A stretch of 64,000 nt of DNA from Streptomyces syringium (GCF_017876625.1 NZ_JAGIOH010000001.1:6159501-6223500), one strand, 5' to 3'. Counted from the stretch's first letter, positions 1 to 9,112 are shown. Made by a program: numbers and translations. Notes: generated by a model from the letters alone, not told the origin.

Positions 1-1
1 C

Positions 2-973
2 CTCGGTGAGCCGGCCGACCTGCTGAACTGCGCCTGGTACGGCGCGGAGAAGGACGCCCTGAACGCCGGGCTGTCCTGCGCGGGTGCCGTTCCCGGCGCC
101 GGCTGGGTCGCGGTGGGCGGCAAGTGGGTCAAGAAGGGCTCGGGCCTCTTCAAGAAGCTCTTCGGCAAGGTCCCGGGCTGCAACAGCTTCACCCCTGAGA
201 CGCCCGTGGTGATGGCCGACGGCTCCACCAGGCCGATCCGGAACGTCAAGATCGGTGACAAGGTTCTGGCCACCGACCCCGTCGGGGGCCGGACCGAGGC
301 GAAGCCGGTCGAGGACGTCATCACCGGCGACGGCTCCAAGCACCTCGTCGCGCTCACCGTCGACACCGACGGCGACAAGGGCGGCGCCACCGGCACCGTC
401 ACGGCGACCGACGCCCACCCGTTCTGGCTGCCCGACCAGCACGCCTGGGTCAAGGCCCGCGACATCAGGCCGGGTGCGCTGCTGCGTACCTCCTCGGGCA
501 CGTCCGTGCAGGTCACGGCGGTACGCGCGTGGACCGCGGCCCAGCAGGTCTTCAACCTCACCGTCAGTGACCTCCACAGCTACTACACCCGGGCGGGTGC
601 CGCACCGGTCCTCGTCCACAACGCGAGCTGCCCGGTCGGGTTCCGCGACCTCGGCGGCAACAAGTTCGAGTCCCCCGGGGGCCTCGTCTACGGCCCGGGT
701 TCGGCGCACGGTCACCGCCTCGACCACGTCCTGGCGCACGCCACCCCCGACCCGTCCAAGGTGAAACACTCGGTATTCGCCAACGGCAATCAGCGGGACA
801 TCGTCAATCTCATCGACGAGGGCTGGGCCAAGCGCGGTGCGCACGTCCCCGGTGACCCCGCGGCCTTTATAGTCCCGATGGGCAAAGCCGTGGGAACGGC
901 GGGAGAGCAGAGTCTGCGCATCGTCGTCGCCCCGGGAACCAACAAAATCATTTCGGCCTATCCATGGGCCTAG
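2..973 (+). CDS. Polymorphic toxin C-terminus: Hint domain plus nuclease-like toxin tip (5' end outside window)
   Basis: The reading frame is open from the first bases, so only the C-terminal about 323 residues are seen. A pretoxin-like stretch (DLLNCAWYGAEKDALNAG) leads into a Hint domain. The Hint domain starts at the Cys of CNSFTPETPV, carries the block TDAHPFW, and ends at VHN followed by Ala, which is the usual autocleavage point. The about 115-residue tip after it has VKHSVF, IDEGW and a terminal SAYP motif. Small RNases of the EndoU/colicin D (BECR) type found at the ends of polymorphic toxins show a similar pattern of conserved His and terminal Ser/Tyr. That fold is my inference and the exact toxin family is not identified. 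The next gene is the likely immunity protein. Confidence 0.8.
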   Translation, partial: LGEPADLLNCAWYGAEKDALNAGLSCAGAVPGAGWVAVGGKWVKKGSGLFKKLFGKVPGCNSFTPETPVVMADGSTRPIRNVKIGDKVLATDPVGGRTEAKPVEDVITGDGSKHLVALTVDTDGDKGGATGTVTATDAHPFWLPDQHAWVKARDIRPGALLRTSSGTSVQVTAVRAWTAAQQVFNLTVSDLHSYYTRAGAAPVLVHNASCPVGFRDLGGNKFESPGGLVYGPGSAHGHRLDHVLAHATPDPSKVKHSVFANGNQRDIVNLIDEGWAKRGAHVPGDPAAFIVPMGKAVGTAGEQSLRIVVAPGTNKIISAYPWA

Positions 974-987
974 GAAAGGGTCCACGG

Positions 988-1209
988 ATGGACTGGTGCC
1001 CCCGGTGCGATCAGGGGTGGGTCGTCAGATGTCGCGTGCGCGAGCGGGCCGACCTCATCAAGGTCTGCGAGGAGTGCGACACCGTGTGGCTCGAAGGCCA
1101 GCCGGTGAGCATGGACGCGTACACCGATCTCGACCCGTATATGAGCGGCTTCGGCAAGGAGCCGCTGTGGTCGAACCTCGTACCGCTCGAACGCGGTGCC
1201 CAGCGTTGA
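988..1209 (+). CDS. Small zinc-ribbon-like protein, likely immunity partner of the upstream toxin
   Basis: This is a 73-residue protein. I chose the ATG at 988 because GGAAAGGG lies just upstream at 973-980. An in-frame ATG at 964 would overlap the toxin gene end. The protein opens with CPRCDQGW and has CEECD about 25 residues later, so two CxxC pairs could bind one zinc. It sits directly behind the toxin gene, where immunity genes normally are, and both end before a strong hairpin. The immunity role is inferred from position only. Confidence 0.6.
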   Translation: MDWCPRCDQGWVVRCRVRERADLIKVCEECDTVWLEGQPVSMDAYTDLDPYMSGFGKEPLWSNLVPLERGAQR

Positions 1210-1220
1210 TCAGGTAGGAA

Positions 1221-1256
1221 TTCCGGGGCCGCACGCCGTCGCGTGCGGCCCCGGAA
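1221..1256 (+). terminator. Strong hairpin terminator
   Basis: A perfect 16-bp inverted repeat (TTCCGGGGCCGCACGC and its complement) is separated by the 4-base loop CGTC. It lies 11 bases after the small zinc-ribbon gene. There is no clear T-tract, which is usual for Streptomyces terminators. Confidence 0.8.
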
Positions 1257-1384
1257 CGCGTCGCGGAAGGCCTTCCCGTCCGCACCGCGCCGAGGGCTCA
1301 CGTTGACAGCCAGTCACCGCGGAGCGAGTCTGACTCCCGCGCGGTGATCATCGGCGGTCACCCGACACACCTTCGGAGGCAGTA

Positions 1385-2278
1385 GTGGCAGAGGCTTACG
1401 CACGCGGTGGGCGGTACGGGAAGGCGCTGGCGGCGTTCGGCGCGGCAGGGGCGCTGGCGGTCGGCGCGGCCGCTCCCGCGGGAGCCTCCGAGGCGGGCGC
1501 GGGCATGCGCGGAGAGCGCTACGTCGCCCTCGGCGACTCGTACACCTCCGCGCCGGGCGTCCCCGAGCAGACGGGCGGCGACTGCGCGCGGTCCAGCGTC
1601 AACTACCCCTCGGTCACCGCGAAGTGGCTGCACACGAGAACGTTCAAGGACGTCAGCTGCAGCGGCGCGACCACCGACGACATGCGGCGGGCGCAGGGCG
1701 CCAACCCGCCCCAGCTGAACGCCCTTGGGAAGGGCACCACGCTCGTCACCGTCGGCATCGGCGGCAACGACATCGGCTTCGGCGACATCATCGGCACCTG
1801 CGCACAGCTGTCCGTGACCGACCCGGCCGGCGCGCCCTGCCGCACCAAGTACACCGACGGCGGCAAGGACCAGCTCACCGCCCGGATCGCCGCCGCCGCG
1901 CCCAATGTCGCCCAGGTGCTGAAGGAGGTGCGCAAGCGCGCCCCGCACGCCCGCGTCGTGATCGTCGGCTACCCCACGATCATGCCGGACAACGGCGTCG
2001 GCTGCTTCCCGGCCGTCCCGATCGCCGCCGGTGACGTGAGCTACCTGCGGGACACCGAGAAGCACCTCAACACGATGCTGAAGCAGCAGGCCGCCAAGGC
2101 CGGCGTCCGCTACGCCGACACCTACGGCCCGACCGTCGGCCACGACGTCTGCAAGCCCGCCGCCGACCGCTGGGTCGAGGGCGCGAACCCGGAGAACCCG
2201 GCCGCCCCCTTCCACCCCAACGCCAAGGGCGAGGAAGCCATGGCGCGCGCGGTCCTCGGCGTCGCCAAGAAGCGCTGA
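1385..2278 (+). CDS. Secreted SGNH/GDSL-family esterase or lipase
   Basis: This 297-residue protein starts at GTG after GGAGGCAG. A hydrophobic N-terminus (AFGAAGALAVGAAAPAGA) ending in Ala-rich sequence is a Sec signal peptide, so the enzyme is exported. The catalytic Ser lies in ALGDSYTSAPG (block I). GIGGNDIGF gives the oxyanion Gly and Asn, and HPNAKGEEAMARA holds the catalytic His near the C-terminus. Several Cys (DCARSS, VSCSG, GTCAQ, APC, VGC, DVC) could form the disulfides known from Streptomyces SGNH lipases such as that of S. coelicolor. It hydrolyses ester or lipid substrates; the natural substrate cannot be told. It is monocistronic, with the gamma-glutamyltransferase gene following in the same direction. 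Confidence 0.88.
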   Translation: MAEAYARGGRYGKALAAFGAAGALAVGAAAPAGASEAGAGMRGERYVALGDSYTSAPGVPEQTGGDCARSSVNYPSVTAKWLHTRTFKDVSCSGATTDDMRRAQGANPPQLNALGKGTTLVTVGIGGNDIGFGDIIGTCAQLSVTDPAGAPCRTKYTDGGKDQLTARIAAAAPNVAQVLKEVRKRAPHARVVIVGYPTIMPDNGVGCFPAVPIAAGDVSYLRDTEKHLNTMLKQQAAKAGVRYADTYGPTVGHDVCKPAADRWVEGANPENPAAPFHPNAKGEEAMARAVLGVAKKR

Positions 2279-2390
2279 AGGAGCGGCACCGAAGGGTACG
2301 CACGGGCGAGGTGACCGTGCGCGGCACCCTGTCCTCCGGCCCGCCCTCCGAGTAGGCTCCGGGGCTCGTTCGCCCCGCTTGGAGGTAGGG

Positions 2391-4232
2391 ATGGCCCGCG
2401 CGAGATCGACCGCCCAACGACGTCTGCCCGTACTCGCCGTGACGGCCGCGCTGGTCGCCACCACGGCCGTCGTGCCCGCCGCCTCGGCGGCGGGCACGAC
2501 GGAGCGCACGGGCACCCCCCACGCCAGTACCCCCGCGAAGACCCCCGTCGCCGTCGGCCACGGCGGCGCGGTGGCCAGCGTCGACCCCGACGCGTCGGCC
2601 GCCGGCATCGAAGTACTGCGCAAGGGCGGCAACGCCGTCGACGCGGCGGTGGCCACCGCCGCCGCGCTCGGCGTCACCGAGCCCTACTCCGCCGGCATCG
2701 GCGGCGGCGGCTACTTCCTCCACTACGACGCGAAGCGGCACCGGGTCTCCATGATCGACGGCCGTGAGCGCGCCCCGCTCAGCGCTGGCAAGGACCTCTT
2801 CCTGGAGAACGGCAAGCCCATCCCGTTCGCGGACGCCGTCACCAGCGGCCGCAGCGTCGGCACCCCCGGCACCCCCGCCACCTGGGACACCGCCCTGCGC
2901 ACCTGGGGCAGCCGGTCGCTCGCCCAGGTGCTGCGCCCGGCCCAGCGCATCGCCCGCGAGGGCTTCACCGTCGACGCCACCTTCCGCAAGCAGACCGCCG
3001 ACAACCAGGAGCGTTTCAAGGACTTCCCGGCCAGCGCCGAGCTCTTCCTGCCGGGCGGTCAGCCGCCGGCCGTCGGGACGACCCTGAAGAACCCCGACCT
3101 CGCGCGCACCTACGGGCTGCTGGCGCAGAAGGGCACCGACGCGGTCTACCGGGGCGAGGTCGGCCGCGACATCGTACGGACCGTACGCAAGCCCCCCGTC
3201 GACCCCAGGGCCGAGCGCGTCGTGCGCCCCGGCGACCTGACGGCACGGGACCTGCGCGCGTACGCGGCGAAGCAGCAGGACCCCACCCGGACGTCCTACC
3301 GGGGCCTGGACGTCTACGGCGTCGCCCCCTCGTCCTCCGGCGGCACCACGGTCGCCGAGGCGCTCAACATCCTGGAGCGCGGCGACCTCTCGCAGCTCGA
3401 CACGAAGACCTATCTGCACCGCTACATCGAGGCGAGCCGGGTCGCGTTCGCCGACCGCAACCGCTGGGTCGGCGACCCGGCGCACGAGAAGGTGCCCACC
3501 AAGGGGCTGACCTCCCAGCGCTTCGCCGACGCGCGCGCGTGCCTGATCAAGGACGATGCCGTGCTGACCAGCCCGCTCGCCCCGGGCGACCCGCGCCGGC
3601 CGGCGCCCTGCGGCACACACGGCAAGGCCGCACCCACCCCCTACGAGGGCGAGCACACCACACATCTGACGACCGCCGACAAGTGGGGCAACGTCGTCGC
3701 CTACACCCTGACCATCGAGCAGACCGGCGGCAGCGGCATCACCGTGCCCGGGCGCGGCTTCCTGCTCAACAACGAACTGACCGACTTCTCCTTCGTGCCG
3801 GTCAGCCCGGGCGTCCACGACCCGAACCTGCCCGGCCCCGGCAAGCGCCCGCGCTCGTCCGTCTCGCCGACGATCGTCCTCGACGACGGGCGGCCCGCCT
3901 TCGCGCTCGGCTCGCCCGGCGGCGCCACCATCATCACCACCGTCCTGCAGACGTTGCTCAACCACGTGGACCGCGGGATGCCGCTCGTCGACGCGATCGC
4001 CGCGCCGCGCGCCAGCCAGCGCAACGGGGCGGTGACCGAGCTGGAGCCCGGCCTGTGGGACAGCCGGCTGAGAGGACGGCTCGAAGCCCTCGGTCACGTG
4101 TTCAAGCAGAACCCGGAGATCGGCGCGGCCACCGGCGTCCAGCGGCTGCCGGACGGCCGCTGGCTGGCGGCCGCCGAACGGGTCCGGCGCGGCGGCGGAT
4201 CCGCGATGGTCGTCCACCCGTCGGGCCGCTGA
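2391..4232 (+). CDS. ggt: Gamma-glutamyltransferase (glutathione hydrolase type), secreted
   Basis: This is a 613-residue Ntn-hydrolase proenzyme. The start is the ATG at 2391, nine bases behind GGAGG; an upstream in-frame TTG would place the RBS inside the gene. A signal peptide (LPVLAVTAALVATTAVVPAASA) exports it. Family motifs are present in order: KGGNAVDAAVA, EPYSAGIGGGGY, then the autocleavage site in EHTTHLTTAD. Its nucleophile should be Thr424, the Thr directly before His425 being the family position (Thr423-Thr424-His; the first of the pair normally becomes the new N-terminus). LLNNELTDF and LGSPGGATI form the glutamate-binding and oxyanion parts. Length is normal for the family. The enzyme cleaves or transfers gamma-glutamyl groups from glutathione and related peptides outside the membrane. 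Confidence 0.93.
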   Translation: MARARSTAQRRLPVLAVTAALVATTAVVPAASAAGTTERTGTPHASTPAKTPVAVGHGGAVASVDPDASAAGIEVLRKGGNAVDAAVATAAALGVTEPYSAGIGGGGYFLHYDAKRHRVSMIDGRERAPLSAGKDLFLENGKPIPFADAVTSGRSVGTPGTPATWDTALRTWGSRSLAQVLRPAQRIAREGFTVDATFRKQTADNQERFKDFPASAELFLPGGQPPAVGTTLKNPDLARTYGLLAQKGTDAVYRGEVGRDIVRTVRKPPVDPRAERVVRPGDLTARDLRAYAAKQQDPTRTSYRGLDVYGVAPSSSGGTTVAEALNILERGDLSQLDTKTYLHRYIEASRVAFADRNRWVGDPAHEKVPTKGLTSQRFADARACLIKDDAVLTSPLAPGDPRRPAPCGTHGKAAPTPYEGEHTTHLTTADKWGNVVAYTLTIEQTGGSGITVPGRGFLLNNELTDFSFVPVSPGVHDPNLPGPGKRPRSSVSPTIVLDDGRPAFALGSPGGATIITTVLQTLLNHVDRGMPLVDAIAAPRASQRNGAVTELEPGLWDSRLRGRLEALGHVFKQNPEIGAATGVQRLPDGRWLAAAERVRRGGGSAMVVHPSGR

Positions 4233-4275
4233 CCGGCCCCGACGGACGGCAGGACGTCACGCATCCGCCGTGCTC

Positions 4276-4308
4276 ACGGGCGGCGGGCCTGTCCGGCCCG
4301 CCGCCCGT
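4276..4308 (+). terminator. Hairpin terminator after ggt
   Basis: A 14-bp GC-rich stem (ACGGGCGGCGGGCC and its complement) with loop TGTCC lies 44 bases behind the gamma-glutamyltransferase stop codon and ahead of the pyrimidine operon. Confidence 0.7.
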
Positions 4309-4510
4309 TGCGCGAACACCCCGGGGCGCGCCCCCTCCGGCCCGTCCGCGCCCACCCGTTTCCGTCCGTTTCCGTCCGCGCTCCTCCGCGCGACGCGGGT
4401 TATCCACAGGAAGCCGGATGGTCTTGCCACGAGTCGGGGCGGGTCATACGGTCGCATCCACACGTGATCTACGTGACGGGCTGGCTGACGCCCCGGCAAA
4501 GGAGCAGCTC

Positions 4511-5353
4511 ATGGCCAACGTTGTCCGCGCCGCACTCGTCCAGGCGACCTGGACCGGTGACACCGAGTCGATGATCGCCAAGCACGAGGAACACGCCCGT
4601 GCCGCCGCCGCGCAGGGTGCGAAGGTGATCGGCTTCCAGGAAGTCTTCAACGCCCCGTACTTCTGCCAGGTGCAGGAGAGCGAGCACTACCGCTGGGCCG
4701 AGCCGGTCCCGGACGGCCCCACGGTGGCCCGGATGCGCAAGCTCGCCCGCGAGACCGGCATGGTGATCGTCGTGCCCGTATTCGAGGTCGAGCAGTCCGG
4801 TTTCTACTACAACACCGCCGCCGTCATCGACGCCGACGGCAGCTATCTGGGGAAGTACCGCAAGCACCACATCCCCCAGGTCAAGGGCTTCTGGGAGAAG
4901 TACTACTTCAAGCCCGGCAACATCGGCTGGCCCGTCTTCGACACGGCCGTCGGCAAGGTCGGCGTCTACATCTGCTACGACCGCCACTTCCCCGAGGGCT
5001 GGCGCTCGCTGGGCCTCGCCGGAGCCCAGCTGGTCTACAACCCCTCCGCCACCTCCCGCGGCCTCTCCGCCCATCTGTGGAAGCTGGAACAGCCCGCGGC
5101 GGCCGTCGCCAACGAGTACTTCATCGCCGCGATCAACCGGGTGGGCCAGGAGGAGTACGGCGACAACGACTTCTACGGCACGTCCTACTTCGTCGACCCG
5201 CGCGGCCAGTTCGTCGGTGACGTCGCGAGCGACACCAAGGAGGAGCTGATCGTCCGCGACCTCGACTTCTCCCTGATCGACGAAGTACGCCGGCAGTGGG
5301 CGTTCTACCGGGATCGCAGGCCCGACGCGTACGACGGGCTGGTCCAGCCATGA
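4511..5353 (+). CDS. Nitrilase-family beta-ureidopropionase (N-carbamoyl-beta-alanine amidohydrolase)
   Basis: This 280-residue cytosolic enzyme starts at the ATG behind AAAGGAG. The nitrilase catalytic triad is visible: Glu44 in GFQEVFNAPYF, Lys118 in GKYRKHHIP, and Cys155 in VYICYDRHFPEG. It should hydrolyse N-carbamoyl-beta-alanine to beta-alanine, CO2 and ammonia, the last step of reductive pyrimidine degradation. The close relative N-carbamoylputrescine amidase uses the same fold. The assignment to ureidopropionase rests on the neighbours: a class III aminotransferase overlapping by 4 bases and then a dihydropyrimidinase. It is the first gene of a coupled four-gene operon. Confidence 0.88.
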   Translation: MANVVRAALVQATWTGDTESMIAKHEEHARAAAAQGAKVIGFQEVFNAPYFCQVQESEHYRWAEPVPDGPTVARMRKLARETGMVIVVPVFEVEQSGFYYNTAAVIDADGSYLGKYRKHHIPQVKGFWEKYYFKPGNIGWPVFDTAVGKVGVYICYDRHFPEGWRSLGLAGAQLVYNPSATSRGLSAHLWKLEQPAAAVANEYFIAAINRVGQEEYGDNDFYGTSYFVDPRGQFVGDVASDTKEELIVRDLDFSLIDEVRRQWAFYRDRRPDAYDGLVQP

Positions 5354-6705
5354 GCGCGGGGGCCCCCGAAGGCGCGGCCTCCGCCCCGGCTCCCGCCCCC
5401 TCCGGTCTGCGCGACCGGCACCGGGCCGTCATGCCCGAGTGGCTCGCCCTCTACTACCGCGACCCGCTGGAGATCACCCACGGCGAAGGCCGCCATGTGT
5501 GGGACGCCGAGGGCAGGCGCTACCTCGACTTCTTCGGCGGCATCCTCACCACCATGACCGCCCACGCCCTGCCCGAGGTCACCAAGGCCGTCGGCGACCA
5601 GGCCGGGCGCATCCTGCACACCTCCACGCTCTACCTCGACCGGCACATGGTCGAGTTGGCCGAGCGGATCGCCGCCCTCTCCGGCATCCCCGACGCCCGG
5701 GTCTTCTTCACCACCTCCGGCACCGAGGCCAATGACGCGGCCCTGCTGCTCGCCACCACCCACCGCCGCTCCAACCAGGTCCTGGCGATGCGCAACAGCT
5801 ACCACGGCCGGTCCTTCGCCTCCATCGCCATCACCGGCAACGCCGACTGGTCGCCCACCAGCCTCTCCCCGCTGCAGACGCTCTACGTGCACGGCGGCAT
5901 CCGCACCCGCGGCCCCTTCGCCCACCTGTCCGACGCGCGGTTCATCGAGGCCTGTGTCGCGGACCTGGAGGACGTGCTCGCCCAGACGCACGGCAACGTC
6001 GCCGCGCTGATCGCCGAGCCCGTCCAGGGCGTCGGCGGGTTCACCGCACCCCCCGACGGGCTGTACGCGGCCTTCCGCGAGGTCCTCGCCCCGCGCGGCA
6101 TCCTGTGGATCACCGACGAGGTCCAGACCGGCTGGGGCCGGACCGGCGACCACTTCTGGGGCTGGCAGGCCCACGCCCGAAGCGGCCCGCCCGACGTGCT
6201 CACCTTCGCCAAGGGCATCGGCAACGGCATGTCGGTGGGCGGCGTCGTCGCCCGGGCCGAGGTCATGAACTGCCTGGAAGCCAACTCCATCTCCACCTTC
6301 GGCGGCAGCCCCGTCACCATGGCGGCCGGCCTCGCCAATCTCACCTACCTCCTGGAGCACGACCTCCAGGGCAACGCCCGCCGGGTCGGCGGCCTCCTCA
6401 TCGAGCGGCTGCGGGCCGTCGCCGCCGGCCTGCCGGTCGTCCGCGAGGTACGCGGCCGCGGCCTGATGATCGGCATGGAGCTGGTCGGGGACGACGGCTC
6501 GCCCTCCCCGGAGGCCGCCGCGCTCACCCTCGAAGCCGCCCGGGAGCTCGGCCTGCTCGTCGGCAAGGGCGGCCGCGACGGCAACACCCTGCGCATCGCC
6601 CCGCCGATGACCCTCACCATCACCGAGGCCGAGGAGGGCGCCGCCCTCCTCGAAGAGGCCCTGCGCCGGGCCCAGCACGCGATCTCCGGAAAGGAACGGC
6701 CATGA
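5350..6705 (+). CDS. Class III pyridoxal-phosphate aminotransferase (beta-alanine/omega-amino acid type)
   Basis: This 451-residue fold-type I enzyme has an ATG that overlaps the previous stop codon (ATGA). It shows class III signatures: FTTSGTEANDAALLLA for cofactor phosphate binding, SYHGRSFASIAITG, ITDEVQTGWGRTG, and the PLP-binding Lys in VLTFAKGIGNGMS. FGGSPVTMAAG follows. In this operon the likely amino donor is beta-alanine, or beta-aminoisobutyrate from thymine, giving malonate or methylmalonate semialdehyde. An alanine-glyoxylate type acceptor is plausible. The substrate assignment is inferred from the flanking beta-ureidopropionase and dihydropyrimidinase genes. Confidence 0.88.
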   Translation: MSAGAPEGAASAPAPAPSGLRDRHRAVMPEWLALYYRDPLEITHGEGRHVWDAEGRRYLDFFGGILTTMTAHALPEVTKAVGDQAGRILHTSTLYLDRHMVELAERIAALSGIPDARVFFTTSGTEANDAALLLATTHRRSNQVLAMRNSYHGRSFASIAITGNADWSPTSLSPLQTLYVHGGIRTRGPFAHLSDARFIEACVADLEDVLAQTHGNVAALIAEPVQGVGGFTAPPDGLYAAFREVLAPRGILWITDEVQTGWGRTGDHFWGWQAHARSGPPDVLTFAKGIGNGMSVGGVVARAEVMNCLEANSISTFGGSPVTMAAGLANLTYLLEHDLQGNARRVGGLLIERLRAVAAGLPVVREVRGRGLMIGMELVGDDGSPSPEAAALTLEAARELGLLVGKGGRDGNTLRIAPPMTLTITEAEEGAALLEEALRRAQHAISGKERP

Positions 6706-8102
6706 CCAGGACCGTCATCCGCGGGGGGCTCGTCATCACCGCGGCGGAGGAGGGCCGCATGGACGTCCTCGTCGAGGACGGCAAGGTCGCGGCCCTCGCC
6801 ACGCCCGACAGCGCCCTCGCCGAGGGCTGGACCGCCGACCGGACCATCGACGCCACGGGCATGTACGTCATCCCGGGCGGCGTCGACGCCCACACCCACT
6901 TCGACCTGCCCTTCGGCGGCACCGCCTCCTCCGACACCTTCGAGACGGGCACCCGCGCCGCGGCGTGGGGCGGCACCACGACCGTCGTCGACTTCGCCGT
7001 CCAGTCCCGCGGCCGGTCGCTGCGCGAGGGGCTCGACACCTGGCACGCCAAGTCCCAGGGCACCTGCGCGATCGACTACGCCTTCCACATGATCGTGTCG
7101 GACGTCAACGAGCACACGCTCAAGGAGATGGACGGACTCGTCGAAGAGGGCGTGACCTCGTTCAAACTGTTCATGGCCTACCCGGGGGTCTTCTACTCGG
7201 ACGACGGCCAGATCCTGCGCGCCATGCAGCGGGCCTCCGGCAACGGCGGCCTGATCATGATGCACGCGGAGAACGGCATCGCGATCGACGTGCTCATCGA
7301 GCAGGCACTCGCCCGCGGGGAGTCCGACCCCCGCCACCACGGCGAGGTCCGCAAGGCGCTGCTGGAGGCCGAGGCCACGCACCGCGCCATCCAGCTCGCC
7401 CGCGTCGCCGGCAGCCCCCTGTACGTGGTGCACGTCTCCGCCGAGGAAGCCGTCGCCGAGCTGGCCCGGGCCCGGGGGATGGACCTGCCCGTCTTCGGCG
7501 AGACCTGCCCGCAGTACCTCTTCCTGTCCACCGACAACCTCGCCGAGCCGGGCTTCGAGGGCGCCAAGTACGTCTGCTCGACACCGCTGCGGCCCCGCGA
7601 GCACCAGGCCGCGCTCTGGCGCGGACTGCGCACCGACGACCTCCAGGTCGTCTCCACCGACCACTGCCCCTTCTGCTTCTCCGGCCAGAAGGAGCTGGGC
7701 CGCGGCGACTTCTCCAAGATCCCCAACGGGCTGCCCGGCGTGGAGAACCGCATGGACCTCCTCCACCAGGCCGTCGTCGACGGGCACCTCTCCCGCCGCC
7801 GCTGGATCGAGATCGCCTGCGCCGCCCCCGCCCGGATGTTCGGCCTCTACCCGCGGAAGGGCACGATCGCGCCCGGTGCCGACGCCGACATCGTCATCTA
7901 CGACCCGAACGCGCGGCAGACGCTCTCCGCCGAGACCCACCACATGAACGTCGACTACTCGGCGTACGAGGGGAAGACCGTCACCGGCCGGGTCGGGACG
8001 GTCCTCTCCCGCGGTGAACTCGTCATCGAGCGGCGCGAGTTCGTCGGACGTGCCGGCCACGGCCGCTTCACCCCCCGTGCCACCTGCCAGTACCTGAACT
8101 AG
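6702..8102 (+). CDS. hydA: Dihydropyrimidinase / D-hydantoinase
   Basis: This 466-residue amidohydrolase starts at an ATG that overlaps the aminotransferase stop codon. Metal ligands of the family are visible: His pair in GVDAHTHFDL, the carboxylated Lys in TSFKLFMAYPG, His in MMHAENG, His in YVVHVSAEEA, and Asp in STDHCPF. The C-terminus has the cyclic-amidohydrolase motif PGADADIVIYDPN. It opens dihydrouracil or dihydrothymine (and 5-substituted hydantoins) to the N-carbamoyl amino acid, which is the substrate of the first gene in the operon. No dihydropyrimidine dehydrogenase gene lies beside it. Confidence 0.92.
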   Translation: MTRTVIRGGLVITAAEEGRMDVLVEDGKVAALATPDSALAEGWTADRTIDATGMYVIPGGVDAHTHFDLPFGGTASSDTFETGTRAAAWGGTTTVVDFAVQSRGRSLREGLDTWHAKSQGTCAIDYAFHMIVSDVNEHTLKEMDGLVEEGVTSFKLFMAYPGVFYSDDGQILRAMQRASGNGGLIMMHAENGIAIDVLIEQALARGESDPRHHGEVRKALLEAEATHRAIQLARVAGSPLYVVHVSAEEAVAELARARGMDLPVFGETCPQYLFLSTDNLAEPGFEGAKYVCSTPLRPREHQAALWRGLRTDDLQVVSTDHCPFCFSGQKELGRGDFSKIPNGLPGVENRMDLLHQAVVDGHLSRRRWIEIACAAPARMFGLYPRKGTIAPGADADIVIYDPNARQTLSAETHHMNVDYSAYEGKTVTGRVGTVLSRGELVIERREFVGRAGHGRFTPRATCQYLN

Positions 8103-8113
8103 GAGACACCCGC

Positions 8114-9112
8114 GTGGACTTCGGACTCGTCCTGCAGACCGACCCGCCCGCCAGTGCCGTGGTGGACCTCATGCGCCGCGCCGAGAGCGCCGGTTTCCGC
8201 TACGGCTGGACCTTCGACTCCGCCGTGCTGTGGCAGGAGCCCTTCGTCATCCACAGCCGCATCCTGGACCACACCGAGCGGCTGATCGTCGGTCCGATGG
8301 TCACCAACCCCACCACCCGCGCCCCGGAGGTCACGGCCTCCACCTTCGCCACGCTCAACGACATGTACGGCAACCGCACCGTGTGCGGCATCGGCCGCGG
8401 CGACTCGGCCATGCGGGTCGCCGGCCGCAAGCCCAACACCCTGGCCACCCTGCGCGAGGCGATGAGCATCATCCGCGACCTCGCGGAGGGCCGCGAAGCC
8501 GACGTCGGCGGCACGACACTGCGCCTGCCCTGGGTGCGGGACGGCAAGCTGCCCGTCTGGATGGGCGCGTACGGGCCGAAGGCCCTCGCCCTCGCCGGGC
8601 AGGAGGCCGACGGCTTCATCCTCCAGCTCGCCGACCCGACGCTGACCGCGTGGATGGTCCGGGCCGTCCGCACCGCCGCCGCCGACGCCGGCCGCGACCC
8701 GGCGTCCGTCACCGTCTGCGTGGCCGCGCCCGCGTACGTCGGGGACGACCTGGCGCACGCGCGGGAGCAGTGCCGCTGGTTCGGCGGCATGGTCGGCAAT
8801 CACGTCGCCGACCTGGTCGCCCGCTACGGCGAGGGCTCCGGCATGGTGCCCGAGGCCCTCACCGCGTACATCAAGCAGCGCGAGGGCTACGACTACAGCC
8901 ACCACGGCCGGGCCGGGAACCCCTCCACCGACTTCGTGCCCGACGAGATCGTGGACCGCTTCTGCCTGCTCGGCCCGGTCGGGTCCCACCGCGAGCGGCT
9001 GGAGGAGCTACGGGCCCTGGGCGTGGACCAGTTCGCCGTCTACGCCATGCACGACGCGAAGGAGGCCACGATCGACGCGTACGGGGAGCACATCATCCCG
9101 GCGCTGTCCTGA
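8114..9112 (+). CDS. F420-dependent LLM-class oxidoreductase (TIGR03842-like)
   Basis: This 332-residue protein starts at GTG behind AGGAGA, 11 bases after the dihydropyrimidinase. It has the luciferase-like monooxygenase TIM barrel: SAGFRYGWTFDS, VGPMVTNPTTRAPEVTA, CGIGRGDSAMR and LPVWMGAYGPKALALAGQEADGFILQ. Members that travel with hydantoinase genes in actinobacteria are annotated as F420-dependent oxidoreductases. F420 use and the substrate are inferred, not proven. As last gene of the pyrimidine operon it may act on a pyrimidine ring or a downstream semialdehyde. Only 19 bases separate it from the convergent lipoate ligase. Confidence 0.82.
   Translation: MDFGLVLQTDPPASAVVDLMRRAESAGFRYGWTFDSAVLWQEPFVIHSRILDHTERLIVGPMVTNPTTRAPEVTASTFATLNDMYGNRTVCGIGRGDSAMRVAGRKPNTLATLREAMSIIRDLAEGREADVGGTTLRLPWVRDGKLPVWMGAYGPKALALAGQEADGFILQLADPTLTAWMVRAVRTAAADAGRDPASVTVCVAAPAYVGDDLAHAREQCRWFGGMVGNHVADLVARYGEGSGMVPEALTAYIKQREGYDYSHHGRAGNPSTDFVPDEIVDRFCLLGPVGSHRERLEELRALGVDQFAVYAMHDAKEATIDAYGEHIIPALS

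Noticed and set aside
1358-4217. Very long leftward open frames opposite the SGNH esterase and gamma-glutamyltransferase genes
   Set aside because: They are opposite-strand shadows caused by the strong third-position GC bias; the translations are Gly/Arg/Val-rich with no motifs, while the rightward frames show complete enzyme families.
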